A stretch of DNA of 64,000 nucleotides from Streptomyces sp. NBC_01296 (GTDB lineage Bacteria > Actinomycetota > Actinomycetes > Streptomycetales > Streptomycetaceae). The stretch lies in contig NZ_CP130720.1 of the NCBI RefSeq assembly GCF_035984415.1, forward strand, positions 2,790,001 to 2,854,000, written 5' to 3'. Of this stretch, positions 7,079-15,512 are shown piece after piece (the stretch's first letter is position 1; every line of letters starts with the position of its first letter). The notes under the pieces were generated by a model. It searched no databases and was not told the origin of the DNA. It saw only the letters and a list, made by a program, of their open reading frames with translations. The translations under genes and the position numbers were made by a program.

Positions 7079-8104
7079 ATGCCCGACCTGAACCCCTTCA
7101 TCGCAGGGCTTCCCAAGGCGGAACTCCACGTCCACCACGTCGGCTCGGCCTCCCCGCGCATCGTCGCCGAACTCGCTTCCCGCCACCCCGACTCCAAGGT
7201 CCCCACCGACCCCGAGGCACTCGCCGACTACTTCACGTTCACCGACTTCGCGCACTTCATCGAGGTCTACCTCTCCGTCGTCGACCTGGTCCGCACCCCC
7301 GACGACGTACGCACCCTGACCTTCGAAGTCGCCCGCGACATGGCCCGGCAGAACATCCGCTACGCCGAGTTGACCATCACCCCGTACTCCTCCACCCGCC
7401 GCGGCATCGACGAGAAGGCCTTCATGGAGGCCATCGAGGACGCCCGCAAGGCCGCCGAGACCGAGCTCGGCGTCATCCTGCGCTGGTGCTTCGACATCCC
7501 CGGCGAGGCCGGCCTGGAGGCCGCCGCCGAGACCGCGCGCCTCGCCGTCGAACTGCGCCCGGAGGGCCTGGTCTCCTTCGGCCTCGGCGGCCCCGAGATC
7601 GGCGTCCCGCGCCCGCAGTTCAAGCCGTACTTCGACGCCGCCCGGGCCGCGGGCCTGCACAGCGTGCCGCACGCCGGCGAGACCACCGGCCCGGAGACCA
7701 TCTGGGACTCGATCCGCGACCTGGGCGCCGAGCGCATCGGCCACGGCACCAGCGCCACCCAGGACCCGGAGCTCCTCGCGTACCTCGCCGAGCACCGGAT
7801 CGCGCTCGAGGTCTGCCCGACCTCCAACATCGCCACCCGCGCCGTGACCGACCTGGACCGCCACCCCGTCAAGGAGATGGTGCAGGCGGGCGTGCTCGTC
7901 ACCATCAACAGCGACGACCCGCCGATGTTCGGCTCGGACCTCAACAACGAGTACGCGGTCGCCGCGCGGCTGCTCGACCTCGACGAGCGCGGGCTCGCAC
8001 AGCTGGCCAAGAACGCCGTCGAGGCCTCCTTCCTGGACGAGGCCGGCAAGGCGAAGATCAGCGCGGAGATCGACACGTACACCGCTGCCTGGCTGGCTCG
8101 CTGA
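7079..8104 (+). CDS. add: Adenosine deaminase
   Basis: This 341-residue zinc amidohydrolase converts adenosine to inosine in purine salvage. Zinc and catalytic residues are visible: KAELHVHH near residue 13 for the two metal histidines, HAGE near 200 for the next histidine and the catalytic glutamate, ERIGHG near 220, and NSDDPPMFGS near 280 for the metal aspartate. The ATG at 7079 has GGAGG (7067-7071) 7 nt upstream. A candidate -10 TACGAT lies at 7028-7033. The downstream GDPD gene starts 22 nt after the stop, so the two may be co-transcribed. Confidence 0.92.
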   Translation: MPDLNPFIAGLPKAELHVHHVGSASPRIVAELASRHPDSKVPTDPEALADYFTFTDFAHFIEVYLSVVDLVRTPDDVRTLTFEVARDMARQNIRYAELTITPYSSTRRGIDEKAFMEAIEDARKAAETELGVILRWCFDIPGEAGLEAAAETARLAVELRPEGLVSFGLGGPEIGVPRPQFKPYFDAARAAGLHSVPHAGETTGPETIWDSIRDLGAERIGHGTSATQDPELLAYLAEHRIALEVCPTSNIATRAVTDLDRHPVKEMVQAGVLVTINSDDPPMFGSDLNNEYAVAARLLDLDERGLAQLAKNAVEASFLDEAGKAKISAEIDTYTAAWLAR

Positions 8105-8126
8105 CGGACTGCGGGGAACACCGACA

Positions 8127-8834
8127 ATGGCAGTCATGCGCACCCTGACTGCCGTAGGCCACCGCGGCGATCCCTACCGTGTCCGTGAGAACACCCTGCC
8201 CTCGATCCGCTCGGCCTTCGCACGCGGAGCGGACGCGGTCGAGATCGACGTACGGCTGACCCGCGACGGCGAGGCGGTACTGCTCCACGACGAGACGCTC
8301 CAGCGGCTGTGGGGCCATGACGTGCGGCTCGACGCCGTCACGGCCCCGCAGCTGCAGGAGTTGACGGGCGGTGGGATCCCGACGCTGCGCGAGGCGCTGG
8401 CGGCGGCGGGTGCGGGCCGGGTGATGATCGACCTGCCCGGTGCGACGCCAGAATCCGTACGGACGGTCGTCGGCCAGGTCCGGGAGTGCGGGGCGCGCGA
8501 GCGTACGTACTACAGCGCGGGGCCGAACACCATGCTGGCCGTGCGCGCCGCCGATCCGGGCGCCGAGATCGCGCTGACGTGGACCACGCTGGCGCCGCCG
8601 CGCCGGGTGTTGATCGACGCGGTGGCGCCGACCTGGCTCAACTACCGTTTCGGGCTGGTGGACCGGGAACTGACGGACGCCCTGCACCGGGACGGCCTGC
8701 TCGTCTCGGCCTGGACGGCGGACACCAGGGGGACGATGCGCAGGCTGATCGCGGCCGGGGTGGACTCCGTCACCACCAACCGGGTGGACGCGCTGGCCGG
8801 CGTACGGGCCGAGTTCGGGCTGCCCAGCCGGTGA
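8127..8834 (+). CDS. Glycerophosphodiester phosphodiesterase family protein
   Basis: This 235-residue TIM-barrel protein of the GDPD family would hydrolyse glycerophosphodiesters to glycerol 3-phosphate and an alcohol. The catalytic set is visible: GHRGDP near residue 11, RENT near 19, AVEIDVRLTRDG near 37, and LLHDE near 53. There is no signal peptide, so it should be cytoplasmic. The ATG at 8127 has GGGGA at 8113-8117; a second ATG at 8136 is possible. Its stop codon overlaps the GTG start of the sensor kinase (GTGA), indicating translational coupling into the two-component system. Confidence 0.85.
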   Translation: MAVMRTLTAVGHRGDPYRVRENTLPSIRSAFARGADAVEIDVRLTRDGEAVLLHDETLQRLWGHDVRLDAVTAPQLQELTGGGIPTLREALAAAGAGRVMIDLPGATPESVRTVVGQVRECGARERTYYSAGPNTMLAVRAADPGAEIALTWTTLAPPRRVLIDAVAPTWLNYRFGLVDRELTDALHRDGLLVSAWTADTRGTMRRLIAAGVDSVTTNRVDALAGVRAEFGLPSR

Positions 8835-10036
8835 TACGTACGTGGGGGGAGCGGATCCGGCAGGCGGATCCGCGGTGGCAGGACCTGGGACTGACGCTGC
8901 TGGTGCAGGTGGCGACGACGATTCCGTTCGTCGTGCCCCGCGATCCGCTGGATTCGCCGGCCACCTGGCCGGCGTACCTGCTGACCACGCTGGGCAATGT
9001 GCCGCTGGTGTGGCGGCGGCGCGCGCCCGTGTCGGCGATCTTCGGGATGGTCGCGGCCGGGTCGCTCTACACGCTGGCGATGGACGGCCCCGGGCAGCCG
9101 CTGCCGTACGCCCCGCTGATCGGCGTCTACACGATGGCGCTCCTGTGCCCGGCCCGGGTGCGGATCACGATGGGCGTGACCCTGACGGGGCTGATCCTCG
9201 CCTCCGTGGCGCTCAACACCGGGACGGCCAGGGAGTTGTTGTTCGCGCTGTTCGTCTTCGCGGCGGCGTACGCGCTGGGGCGGCTGCAGTACACCCGCCA
9301 GGCCTATACGGCGGCGATCGAGGCGCGGGCCGCCGAGCTGGAGCGGGCGAACCGGATCGAGGCGGAGCAGGCCGCGGCGCGCGAACGGGCCCGGATCGCA
9401 AGGGAGATGCACGACATCCTCTCGCACGCGGTCAGCATCATGATCGTGCAGGCGGAGGCCGGTCCGGTGGCGGTGCGCAGGGCCCCGGAACGGGCGGAGG
9501 CGGCCTTCGACGCGATCGCCGAGACGGGGCGGGATGCGATGGCGCAGCTGCGGACGATGCTGGGGGTGCTGCGGACGGACGGCGCGGCTCAGGCGGCTCC
9601 GCGCACGCCGCAGCCGGGGATCGAGGAGCTGCCGGGGCTGCTGGAGCGGGTCCGGGGCAGCGGGCCGCGGGTGTCGTACGAGCGGACGGGCGCGGTGCGC
9701 GCGCTGCCCGCGGCGCTGGAGGCGACGGTGCACCGGGTGGTGCAGGAGGCGCTGACGAACGTGGTGAAGCACTCCGGGGCTTCGGCGGTGTCCGTACGGC
9801 TGGAGTACGGGACGGAGTCGCTCACGGTGACGGTGACGGACGACGGGCGGGGTCCGGCTCCGGGTCCGGGTCCGGGAGCTGCTGCCGGCGGGCACGGCGG
9901 CGGGCACGGGCTGATCGGGATCCGGGAGCGGGCGGCGGCGCACGGCGGTACGGCGGAATTCGGTCCGGGGCCCGGTGGCCTGGGGTTCTCGGTGCGCATC
10001 GTCCTTGTAACCTCGCCGCTGGAGGTGGGGCGTTGA
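8831..10036 (+). CDS. NarL-family sensor histidine kinase
   Basis: This 401-residue sensor kinase has about five to six N-terminal membrane segments (residues about 20-155) and no large extracellular domain. A short coiled linker leads to a HisKA_3 dimerisation domain with the phospho-histidine in REMHDILSH near residue 195. The HATPase_c domain shows VQEALTNVVKHSG, TDDGRG and GHGLIGIRERAAAHGG. The GTG start at 8831 overlaps the preceding stop by 4 nt. The next gene encodes its response regulator with a 4-nt overlap. The stimulus is not deducible. A Gly/Pro/His-rich insertion sits between the D-box and the G2 box. Confidence 0.9.
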   Translation: MIRTWGERIRQADPRWQDLGLTLLVQVATTIPFVVPRDPLDSPATWPAYLLTTLGNVPLVWRRRAPVSAIFGMVAAGSLYTLAMDGPGQPLPYAPLIGVYTMALLCPARVRITMGVTLTGLILASVALNTGTARELLFALFVFAAAYALGRLQYTRQAYTAAIEARAAELERANRIEAEQAAARERARIAREMHDILSHAVSIMIVQAEAGPVAVRRAPERAEAAFDAIAETGRDAMAQLRTMLGVLRTDGAAQAAPRTPQPGIEELPGLLERVRGSGPRVSYERTGAVRALPAALEATVHRVVQEALTNVVKHSGASAVSVRLEYGTESLTVTVTDDGRGPAPGPGPGAAAGGHGGGHGLIGIRERAAAHGGTAEFGPGPGGLGFSVRIVLVTSPLEVGR

Positions 10037-10734
10037 CGGTCCGTGTGGTGGTGGCTGACGACCAAGAGCTGGTGCGCAGCGGTTTCGCGATGATCCTGGA
10101 CGCGCAGGAGGACATCGAGGTCGTCGCGGAAGTCGGGGACGGCGCGGCGGCGGTGGCGGCGGTGCGGGAGCTGCGGCCGGACGTGGCGCTGCTGGACATC
10201 CGGATGCCGGTGCTCGACGGGATCGAGGCGTGCCGGGCGATCTCGGCCGGGACCTCGTGCCGGACGGTGATGCTGACGACCTTCGACTCGGACGAGTACG
10301 TGTACGAGGCGCTGCACGCGGGGGCGAGCGGGTTCCTGCTGAAGGACGTGCGGCGGGACGACCTGGTGCATGCCGTACGGGTGGTGGCGGCGGGCGAGTC
10401 GCTGCTGGCGCCTTCGGTGGCGCGGCGGCTGATCGAGGAGTACACGGCGGCGACGGCGCGGCCGGCGGCCGCGGGGGCGTGGCCCGCGCAGCGCCTCGAG
10501 GTGCTGACGGCGCGGGAGCGGGAGACGCTGCTGCATCTGGGGCGGGGGTTGTCGAATGCGGAGATCGCTGCCGCGCTGGTGGTGAGTGAGCACACGGTGA
10601 AGTCGCATGTGGGCAATGTGCTGGCGAAGCTGGGGCTGCGGGACCGGATCCAGGCGGTGATCTGCGCGTACGAGACGGGCCTGATCGCGGCCGGGACCGG
10701 GGATGGCTCTTGGGTATCTCCCTCTGGAGAGTGA
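10033..10734 (+). CDS. LuxR/NarL-family response regulator
   Basis: This 233-residue regulator is the partner of the upstream kinase. The receiver domain has acidic residues at 9-10 (VADDQE), the phospho-acceptor Asp55 in ALLDIRMPV, and the conserved lysine in FLLKDVRRDD. The C-terminal LuxR HTH reads LTARERETLLHLGRGLSNAEI followed by VSEHTVKSHVGNVLAKLGLRD. I chose the TTG start at 10033, which overlaps the kinase stop (TTGA), because GGAGG at 10021-10025 is 7 nt upstream and no ATG or GTG fits before the receiver domain. A pair of direct repeats downstream (10781-10818) may be its binding site. Confidence 0.92.
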   Translation: MTVRVVVADDQELVRSGFAMILDAQEDIEVVAEVGDGAAAVAAVRELRPDVALLDIRMPVLDGIEACRAISAGTSCRTVMLTTFDSDEYVYEALHAGASGFLLKDVRRDDLVHAVRVVAAGESLLAPSVARRLIEEYTAATARPAAAGAWPAQRLEVLTARERETLLHLGRGLSNAEIAAALVVSEHTVKSHVGNVLAKLGLRDRIQAVICAYETGLIAAGTGDGSWVSPSGE

Positions 10735-10780
10735 GAAGCCGGTGGTCGGATCCCTCGCGCCGGTGAGTTGTCGTACCGGT

Positions 10781-10818
10781 GAAGACCCCTCTCTGTGGTG
10801 ATCCGCGAACACCCCTCT
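10781..10818. repeat. Direct repeat GAA(G/C)ACCCCTCT, two copies
   Basis: The 12-mer GAAGACCCCTCT (10781-10792) recurs as GAACACCCCTCT (10807-10818), 26 bp apart. It is 64 nt upstream of the serine hydrolase start at 10882 and just downstream of the response regulator. It could be a regulator box for the hydrolase promoter. Confidence 0.35.
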
Positions 10819-10881
10819 GACCTGCAGCATTGAGTCATCGGGGCCGCTGGGGCCCGGATGGTTCACCGGGGGGTTCCCACC

Positions 10882-12111
10882 ATGAAGGTCCGTACGCGCA
10901 CACTGATCGCCACCGCTCTGGTCCTGGGCATTGCGGCCGGACCGGCCGTCGCCCATGCCGCCCCGGCGCCCGGGCCGGTGGCCGCTCGGGCGGCCGAGAC
11001 GGCGCCCCCGGGCGTGATGGCGCCGCCCCTCTACACGACCCCGCCCGACGCGGCGGCGCTGCGGAAGGCGATCGCCGGCGTCGGTGCGGACAGTACGGAC
11101 GCGACGGCCGCGCTGGTCCGGGTGGGCGGTACGAGCGGGCGCTGGGTGGGCAGTTCCGGCGTGGCCGATGTCCGCACCGGACGCAAGGCGATCGACGATG
11201 CCCGGTTCCGGGCGGGTTCGGTGACCAAGACCTTCACGGCGGCGGTGGTGCTCCAGCTGGCCGCCGAGGGCAAGGTCGATCTGGACGAGCCGGTGCAGCA
11301 GTACCTCCCGGGGCTGCTGCCGGCCGGCCCGAAGGGCTTCGAGCCCATCAGTGTGCGGCAGTTGCTGAACTACACGAGCGGCATCCGGCCGGCCGAGGGC
11401 CCGGGGGACTCGTTCGAGGCGCAGTACGCCCACCGGTTCGACGTGGTCGACCCGCATGCGCTGATCGCCGAAGCGGTGGCGAAGGGTCCCGAATTCCGGC
11501 CGGGCGAGAAGCAGCACTACCTCAACATCGACTACACGGTCCTGGGCGTGCTGATCGAGAAGCTGACGGGGACGACGTACGAGCAGGCCCTGTCCGCCAG
11601 GATCCTCAAGCCGCTGGGGCTGCACGGCACTTCGGTTCCGTCGCGTCGGGAGAACCGGATACCGGGCCCGCATCACCACGGCTACCAGGCGGTGCAGAAG
11701 CCCGGCGGCGGGACCTCGTTGGTCGATGTGACCGAGTGGAACTCCTCCTCCAACTGGGCTGCCGGGGACCTGATATCGACCACGGCGGACCTGGAGAAGT
11801 TCACCGAGGCCCTGTTCGGCGGCCGGGTGGTGCCGAAGGCGCAACTGGAGGAGATGTTCACGGTGCCCGCGGTGTCGGACTTCGAGTCCGGGGAGGACGC
11901 CGTGCAGACCGCGGGGATGAAGCGGTTCGTGCTGCCGGACGGCACGGCGGTCTACGGCAAGACGGGCTCCCGGTTCGGCTACAGCACCGTGATCGGCGGG
12001 GCGCGGGACCTCTCGCGCACCCTGGTCTACTCGGTGAACTCCACCGACGCCAAGGGCCAGGACATGAACAAGGTGGCCTTCGGGATCGTGATGGCGGCCT
12101 TCGCGAAGTAG
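10882..12111 (+). CDS. Secreted serine hydrolase (beta-lactamase / D-Ala-D-Ala carboxypeptidase fold)
   Basis: This 409-residue exported protein has a Sec signal peptide (KVRTRTL then a hydrophobic core ending AHAAP). The fold is that of class C beta-lactamase-like esterases and DD-peptidases. The SxxK nucleophile is SVTK near residue 114, the YxN element is YLN near 216, and a C-terminal KTG triad is present as YGKTGS near 368. The ATG at 10882 follows GGGGGG (10868-10873); an upstream GTG/ATG adds eight residues without benefit. It lies downstream of a two-component system. Whether it cuts peptidoglycan, beta-lactams or esters cannot be told from sequence. Confidence 0.85.
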   Translation: MKVRTRTLIATALVLGIAAGPAVAHAAPAPGPVAARAAETAPPGVMAPPLYTTPPDAAALRKAIAGVGADSTDATAALVRVGGTSGRWVGSSGVADVRTGRKAIDDARFRAGSVTKTFTAAVVLQLAAEGKVDLDEPVQQYLPGLLPAGPKGFEPISVRQLLNYTSGIRPAEGPGDSFEAQYAHRFDVVDPHALIAEAVAKGPEFRPGEKQHYLNIDYTVLGVLIEKLTGTTYEQALSARILKPLGLHGTSVPSRRENRIPGPHHHGYQAVQKPGGGTSLVDVTEWNSSSNWAAGDLISTTADLEKFTEALFGGRVVPKAQLEEMFTVPAVSDFESGEDAVQTAGMKRFVLPDGTAVYGKTGSRFGYSTVIGGARDLSRTLVYSVNSTDAKGQDMNKVAFGIVMAAFAK

Positions 12112-12113
12112 CG

Positions 12114-12137
12114 GTCAGGCCGTCAGGCCGTCAGGCC
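12114..12137. repeat. Three tandem copies of GTCAGGCC
   Basis: An exact 8-bp unit is repeated three times in the gap between convergent genes, starting two bases after the hydrolase stop and covering the stop codon of the opposing membrane protein. It is probably replication slippage. Confidence 0.6.
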
Positions 12138-12595
12138 GGCATGGTCTCGAGGCGCTTGATCATGCGGCGGAGTACCAGCAGGGGTATGACCCCGAGGACA
12201 CCGAACGCCATGTCGATGACGCTCCACCCGAAGGGGATGCCCCGGATGGGGCCGCAGATCAGGGCCAGGGGGACCACGCCGGCGCAGGCGATCATGCCGG
12301 CTTCGACGATCCAGATGTTGCGGACGGGGTCGCGGTGGACTCCGTAGAAGAAGACCGCGATCACCAGGTGGGCGAAGGCGAGCCAGTCGGTGCCGTAGAG
12401 GAGGAAGGGATAGTCCGCGTCGGCCCGGTCCAGCCCGTCGCCCACCCGCCGCAGCCACTCGTGAGATACCAGGGAGTTGGCCCAGTGCAATTCGCTGACC
12501 AGGGGGAAGGCGGTGAGGCCGCTGAGCACGAGGCAGACGATGAACAGGACCAGCCAGGCACGGATCCGCCGCTGAAGGGCGCTTCTCTCGCTCAT
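12131..12595 (-). CDS. Small four-helix membrane protein, function unknown
   Basis: This 154-residue hydrophobic protein is not recognised by name. Four membrane segments are visible at about residues 14-33 (LVLFIVCLVLSGLTAF), 68-86, 96-114 (ACAGVVPLALICG) and 122-140. A charged loop (HEWLRRVGDGLDRADADYP) lies between the first two. ATG at 12595 is the first in-frame start. Two identical 12-bp palindromes lie 24-57 bp upstream of the start, so it is probably under a dedicated repressor. It converges on the serine hydrolase gene. Confidence 0.7.
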   Translation of the reverse strand: MSERSALQRRIRAWLVLFIVCLVLSGLTAFPLVSELHWANSLVSHEWLRRVGDGLDRADADYPFLLYGTDWLAFAHLVIAVFFYGVHRDPVRNIWIVEAGMIACAGVVPLALICGPIRGIPFGWSVIDMAFGVLGVIPLLVLRRMIKRLETMPA

Positions 12596-12618
12596 GGAAG
12601 GAAGCCTACGCCCGTTTC

Positions 12619-12652
12619 TGAACGCGTTCAGCCAACTCTATGAACGCGTTCA
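12619..12652. promoter_or_regulatory. Twin palindromic operator TGAACGCGTTCA
   Basis: Two identical perfect 12-bp palindromes are at 12619-12630 and 12641-12652, 22 bp apart centre to centre. That is two helical turns, placing them on the same DNA face. They sit in the promoter region of the leftward membrane protein (start 12595) and 42 nt from the stop of the PotD-like gene. This is the layout of a cooperative TetR- or LacI-family operator. No regulator gene is adjacent. Confidence 0.6.
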
Positions 12653-12693
12653 GTTCTGTGGCAGGACCGTGATCATCGGGATCCGCCCGGGAC

Positions 12694-13872
12694 TCAGAGG
12701 CCGACGATGGAGTTCCAGCGCTGGGCGAGGGAGCGGCGCTCGGCCGAGGAGATGTCCCGGGCCACGACGAGCCGCTTGCGCATCTCCCCGTCGGGGAAGA
12801 TCAGCGGGTTCTCGGCGAGTGCGGCGGTCTCCTTGTCGTCGGAGCCGGCCAGCACCTCGCGGGCGGCCGGGACCGGGCAGACGTAGTTGACGGCGGCGGC
12901 GAGCTCGGCGGCCACCTCGGGGGTGTAGTAGTAGTCGACCAGGGCCTCGGCGTTGGCCTTGTGCCGGGCCAGGTTGGGGACGAGAAGGCTCTCCGCCCAG
13001 AGCTCGGCGCCCTCTTCCGGGACCACGAACTCGATGTCGGGGTTGTCGGCTTGGAGCTGGATGGCGTCGCCGGAGTACGCCTGGCAGGCCAGGACGTCGC
13101 CCTTGCTCAGATCGGAGGTGTAGTCGTTGCCGGTGAAGCGGCGGATGTGCTTCTTCTTCACCATGCTCTGCACCTGGTCGCACATCCGGTGGAAGTCGGA
13201 CTCGGTCCACCGGGTGACGTCCACGCCGTCGCCCTGCATCAGCAGGGCGAAGGACTCGTCGAGACCGGAGAAGAGGGTGACCTTGCCCGCCAGGTCCGGG
13301 TGCCACAGGTCCTTGACGGACTTGATCTCCCGGCCCAGCGCCTTGCGGTTGTAGGCGATGCCGGTGATCCCCGACTGCCACGGGACGGTGTGCAGGCGGC
13401 CCTCGTCGAAGGCGGGCGACTGCAGCTGCGGGTCCAGGTGGGCGGCCACGTTGGGCTGCGCCGACCGGTCCATCTTCTGCGCCCAGCCCAGGTGGACGAA
13501 GCGTGCGGCCATCCAGTCGCTGACCACCACCAGGTCGTGCCCGGTCTCCTGGTGGTTCATCAGGGCCGGGCTGACCTTGCCGAAGAACTCGTCGTTGTCG
13601 TTGATCTCCTCGGTGTACCGGACCTCGATGCCCGTCTTCTCCGAGAAGGCGTCCAGCGTGGGACGGCGCTCCTCGTCCTCGTCATCGGTGTCGATGTACA
13701 GAGGCCAGTTGGAGAAGGCGACCTTCTTGTCCCGGTCGGAGCGGTCCGGGCCTCCCCGGCGGTCCTCGGGGACGTAGGCGGCGGGCACACCGCAGCCGGC
13801 AAGGGCCGCGAACAGGCCGGCGGCACCGAGGCCGCGCAGCGCCGCGCGGCGGGAGAAGGCGAGTTCAGGCAT
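12694..13872 (-). CDS. PotD-like polyamine-binding lipoprotein (copy 2)
   Basis: This 392-residue solute-binding protein is paralogous to the one at 518-1768. The N-terminus has a twin arginine (SRRAALRG) and a lipobox (LAGC), indicating a Tat-type lipoprotein. The mature part starts with AFSNWPLYID and keeps the shared blocks RRFTGNDYTSDL, IQLQADNPDIEF and RHKANAEALVDYYY. The ATG at 13872 is the natural start. It is 104 nt downstream of aldehyde dehydrogenase copy 2, with a strong hairpin in between. Unlike copy 1, no ATPase or permease gene is adjacent, so it may feed the transporter of the first module. Confidence 0.87.
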   Translation of the reverse strand: MPELAFSRRAALRGLGAAGLFAALAGCGVPAAYVPEDRRGGPDRSDRDKKVAFSNWPLYIDTDDEDEERRPTLDAFSEKTGIEVRYTEEINDNDEFFGKVSPALMNHQETGHDLVVVSDWMAARFVHLGWAQKMDRSAQPNVAAHLDPQLQSPAFDEGRLHTVPWQSGITGIAYNRKALGREIKSVKDLWHPDLAGKVTLFSGLDESFALLMQGDGVDVTRWTESDFHRMCDQVQSMVKKKHIRRFTGNDYTSDLSKGDVLACQAYSGDAIQLQADNPDIEFVVPEEGAELWAESLLVPNLARHKANAEALVDYYYTPEVAAELAAAVNYVCPVPAAREVLAGSDDKETAALAENPLIFPDGEMRKRLVVARDISSAERRSLAQRWNSIVGL

Positions 13873-13895
13873 GGGCAAAGCCTCGGGGAACAGAA

Positions 13896-13934
13896 GAGGG
13901 CGGGCAATAGACACATTGTCTACTGCCCGCCCTC
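13896..13934 (-). terminator. Hairpin between aldehyde dehydrogenase copy 2 and PotD-like copy 2
   Basis: An 11-bp stem pairs GAGGGCGGGCA (13896-13906) with TGCCCGCCCTC (13924-13934). After one mismatch an inner TAGACA/TGTCTA stem has a 3-nt loop. It lies 42 nt past the dehydrogenase stop and 24 nt before the potD-like ATG, read leftward. It could partly terminate transcription so that the two genes are expressed at different levels, or be an RNA-stability element. Confidence 0.65.
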
Positions 13935-13976
13935 TCAAGCTCCTTCGGTGATCGATGCGATCTCCGTGGAGACCGA

Positions 13977-15416
13977 TCAGCCGTCGAGCGAGGTCATCAC
14001 GTGCTTGATGCGCGTGTAGTCCTCGAAGCCGTAGGCGGAGAGGTCCTTGCCGTAGCCGGACTTCTTGAAGCCGCCGTGGGGCATCTCGGCGACGAGCGGG
14101 ATGTGGGTGTTGATCCACACGCAGCCGAAGTCGAGGTTCTTGGACATCCGCATCGCGCGGCCGTGGTCCTTGGTCCACACGGAGGAGGCGAGGGCGAACT
14201 CGACGCCGTTCGCGAACTCCAGGGCCTGGGCCTCGTCCGTGAAGCACTGGACGGTGATGACGGGGCCGAAGACCTCGTTCTGGATGATCTCGTCGTCCTG
14301 CTTGAGGCCCGAGACCACGGTCGGGGCGTAGAAGTAGCCCTTCTCGCCGACCCGGTGGCCGCCCGCCTCGACCTTGGCGTGCGCCGGGAGGCGCTCGATG
14401 AAGCCCGCGACCTGCTTGAGCTGGTTCGGGTTGTTCAGCGGGCCGTAGAGCACGTCCTCGTCGTCCGGCTGGCCGGTCTTGGTGTCGGCTGCGGCCTTGG
14501 CGAGGGCGCTCACGAACTCGTCGTGGACGGACTCGTGCACGAGCACACGGGTCGCGGCGGTGCAGTCCTGGCCGGCGTTGAAGTAGCCGGCGACCGCGAT
14601 GTCCTCAACGGCCTTCGCGATGTCGGCGTCCTCGAAGACCACGACCGGGGCCTTGCCGCCGAGCTCCAGGTGGACGCGCTTGACGTCCTTCGAGGCGCTC
14701 TCGGCGACCTGCATGCCCGCGCGTACCGAGCCGGTGATGGAGGCCATCGCCGGGGTGGAGTGCTCGACCATGGCCTTGCCGGTCTCGCGGTCACCGCAGA
14801 TGACGTTGAAGACGCCCTTGGGCAGGACCGAGTCGATGATCTCGGCCATCAGGACGGTGGAGGCCGGGGTGGTGTCCGAGGGCTTGAGCACCACGGTGTT
14901 GCCCGCGGCGATGGCCGGGGCGAACTTCCACACGGCCATCATCATCGGGTAGTTCCACGGCGCGACCTGGGCGCATACACCGACCGGCTCACGGCGGATG
15001 ATCGAGGTCATCCCCTCCATGTACTCGCCGGCCGAGCGGCCCTCGAGCAGGCGGGCCGCACCCGCGAAGAAGCGGATCTGATCCACCATCGGCGGCAGCT
15101 CCTCGCTGGCCGTGAGGCCCAGCGGCTTGCCGGTGTTCTCCGACTCGGCGGCCACGAGCTCGTCCGCGCGCGCCTCGAAGGCGTCCGCGATCTTGAGCAG
15201 GGCCTTCTGCCGCTCGGAGGGGGTGGTGTCGCGCCAGCCCGGGAAGGCGGCCGCGGCGGCGGCCATGGCGGCGTCGACATCGGCCTGGCCGGAGAGCGGG
15301 GCGGTGGCGTACACCTCGCCGGTGGCGGGGTTGACCACCTCGGTGGTCCGCCCGTCGGCGGCGTCCTTGAACTCTCCGCCGATGTAGTTGCGCAGACGAC
15401 GCAGTTCGGTGGTCAC
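13977..15416 (-). CDS. Gamma-aminobutyraldehyde dehydrogenase (copy 2)
   Basis: This 479-residue aldehyde dehydrogenase is predicted to oxidise 4-aminobutanal to GABA. APWNYPMMMAVWKFAP, the glutamate in LELGGKAP, the catalytic cysteine in NAGQDCTAATR and EVFGPVITVQCF are all visible. I favour the GTG at 15416 (VTTELRRLRNYIGG), with AGGAG ten nt upstream; a 16-residue longer form is open. It is divergent from the Lrp-type regulator and the aminotransferase, which would supply its substrate from putrescine. Its paralogue at 1840-3357 has the same catalytic residues. Confidence 0.9.
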   Translation of the reverse strand: MTTELRRLRNYIGGEFKDAADGRTTEVVNPATGEVYATAPLSGQADVDAAMAAAAAAFPGWRDTTPSERQKALLKIADAFEARADELVAAESENTGKPLGLTASEELPPMVDQIRFFAGAARLLEGRSAGEYMEGMTSIIRREPVGVCAQVAPWNYPMMMAVWKFAPAIAAGNTVVLKPSDTTPASTVLMAEIIDSVLPKGVFNVICGDRETGKAMVEHSTPAMASITGSVRAGMQVAESASKDVKRVHLELGGKAPVVVFEDADIAKAVEDIAVAGYFNAGQDCTAATRVLVHESVHDEFVSALAKAAADTKTGQPDDEDVLYGPLNNPNQLKQVAGFIERLPAHAKVEAGGHRVGEKGYFYAPTVVSGLKQDDEIIQNEVFGPVITVQCFTDEAQALEFANGVEFALASSVWTKDHGRAMRMSKNLDFGCVWINTHIPLVAEMPHGGFKKSGYGKDLSAYGFEDYTRIKHVMTSLDG

Positions 15417-15512
15417 TCCAGCCACACTCCTGATCACATGTCCAACGATTGAGACGAATCCCAATCTTAGCCCCTAGGCGGACGCTTTCGGCAGGGCCAG
15501 ACGCCACGAACT

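Noticed and set aside
12601..12660. CRISPR-like repeat pair (two identical 12-mers)
   Set aside because: Only two short palindromic copies without spacers or cas genes; better explained as an operator.
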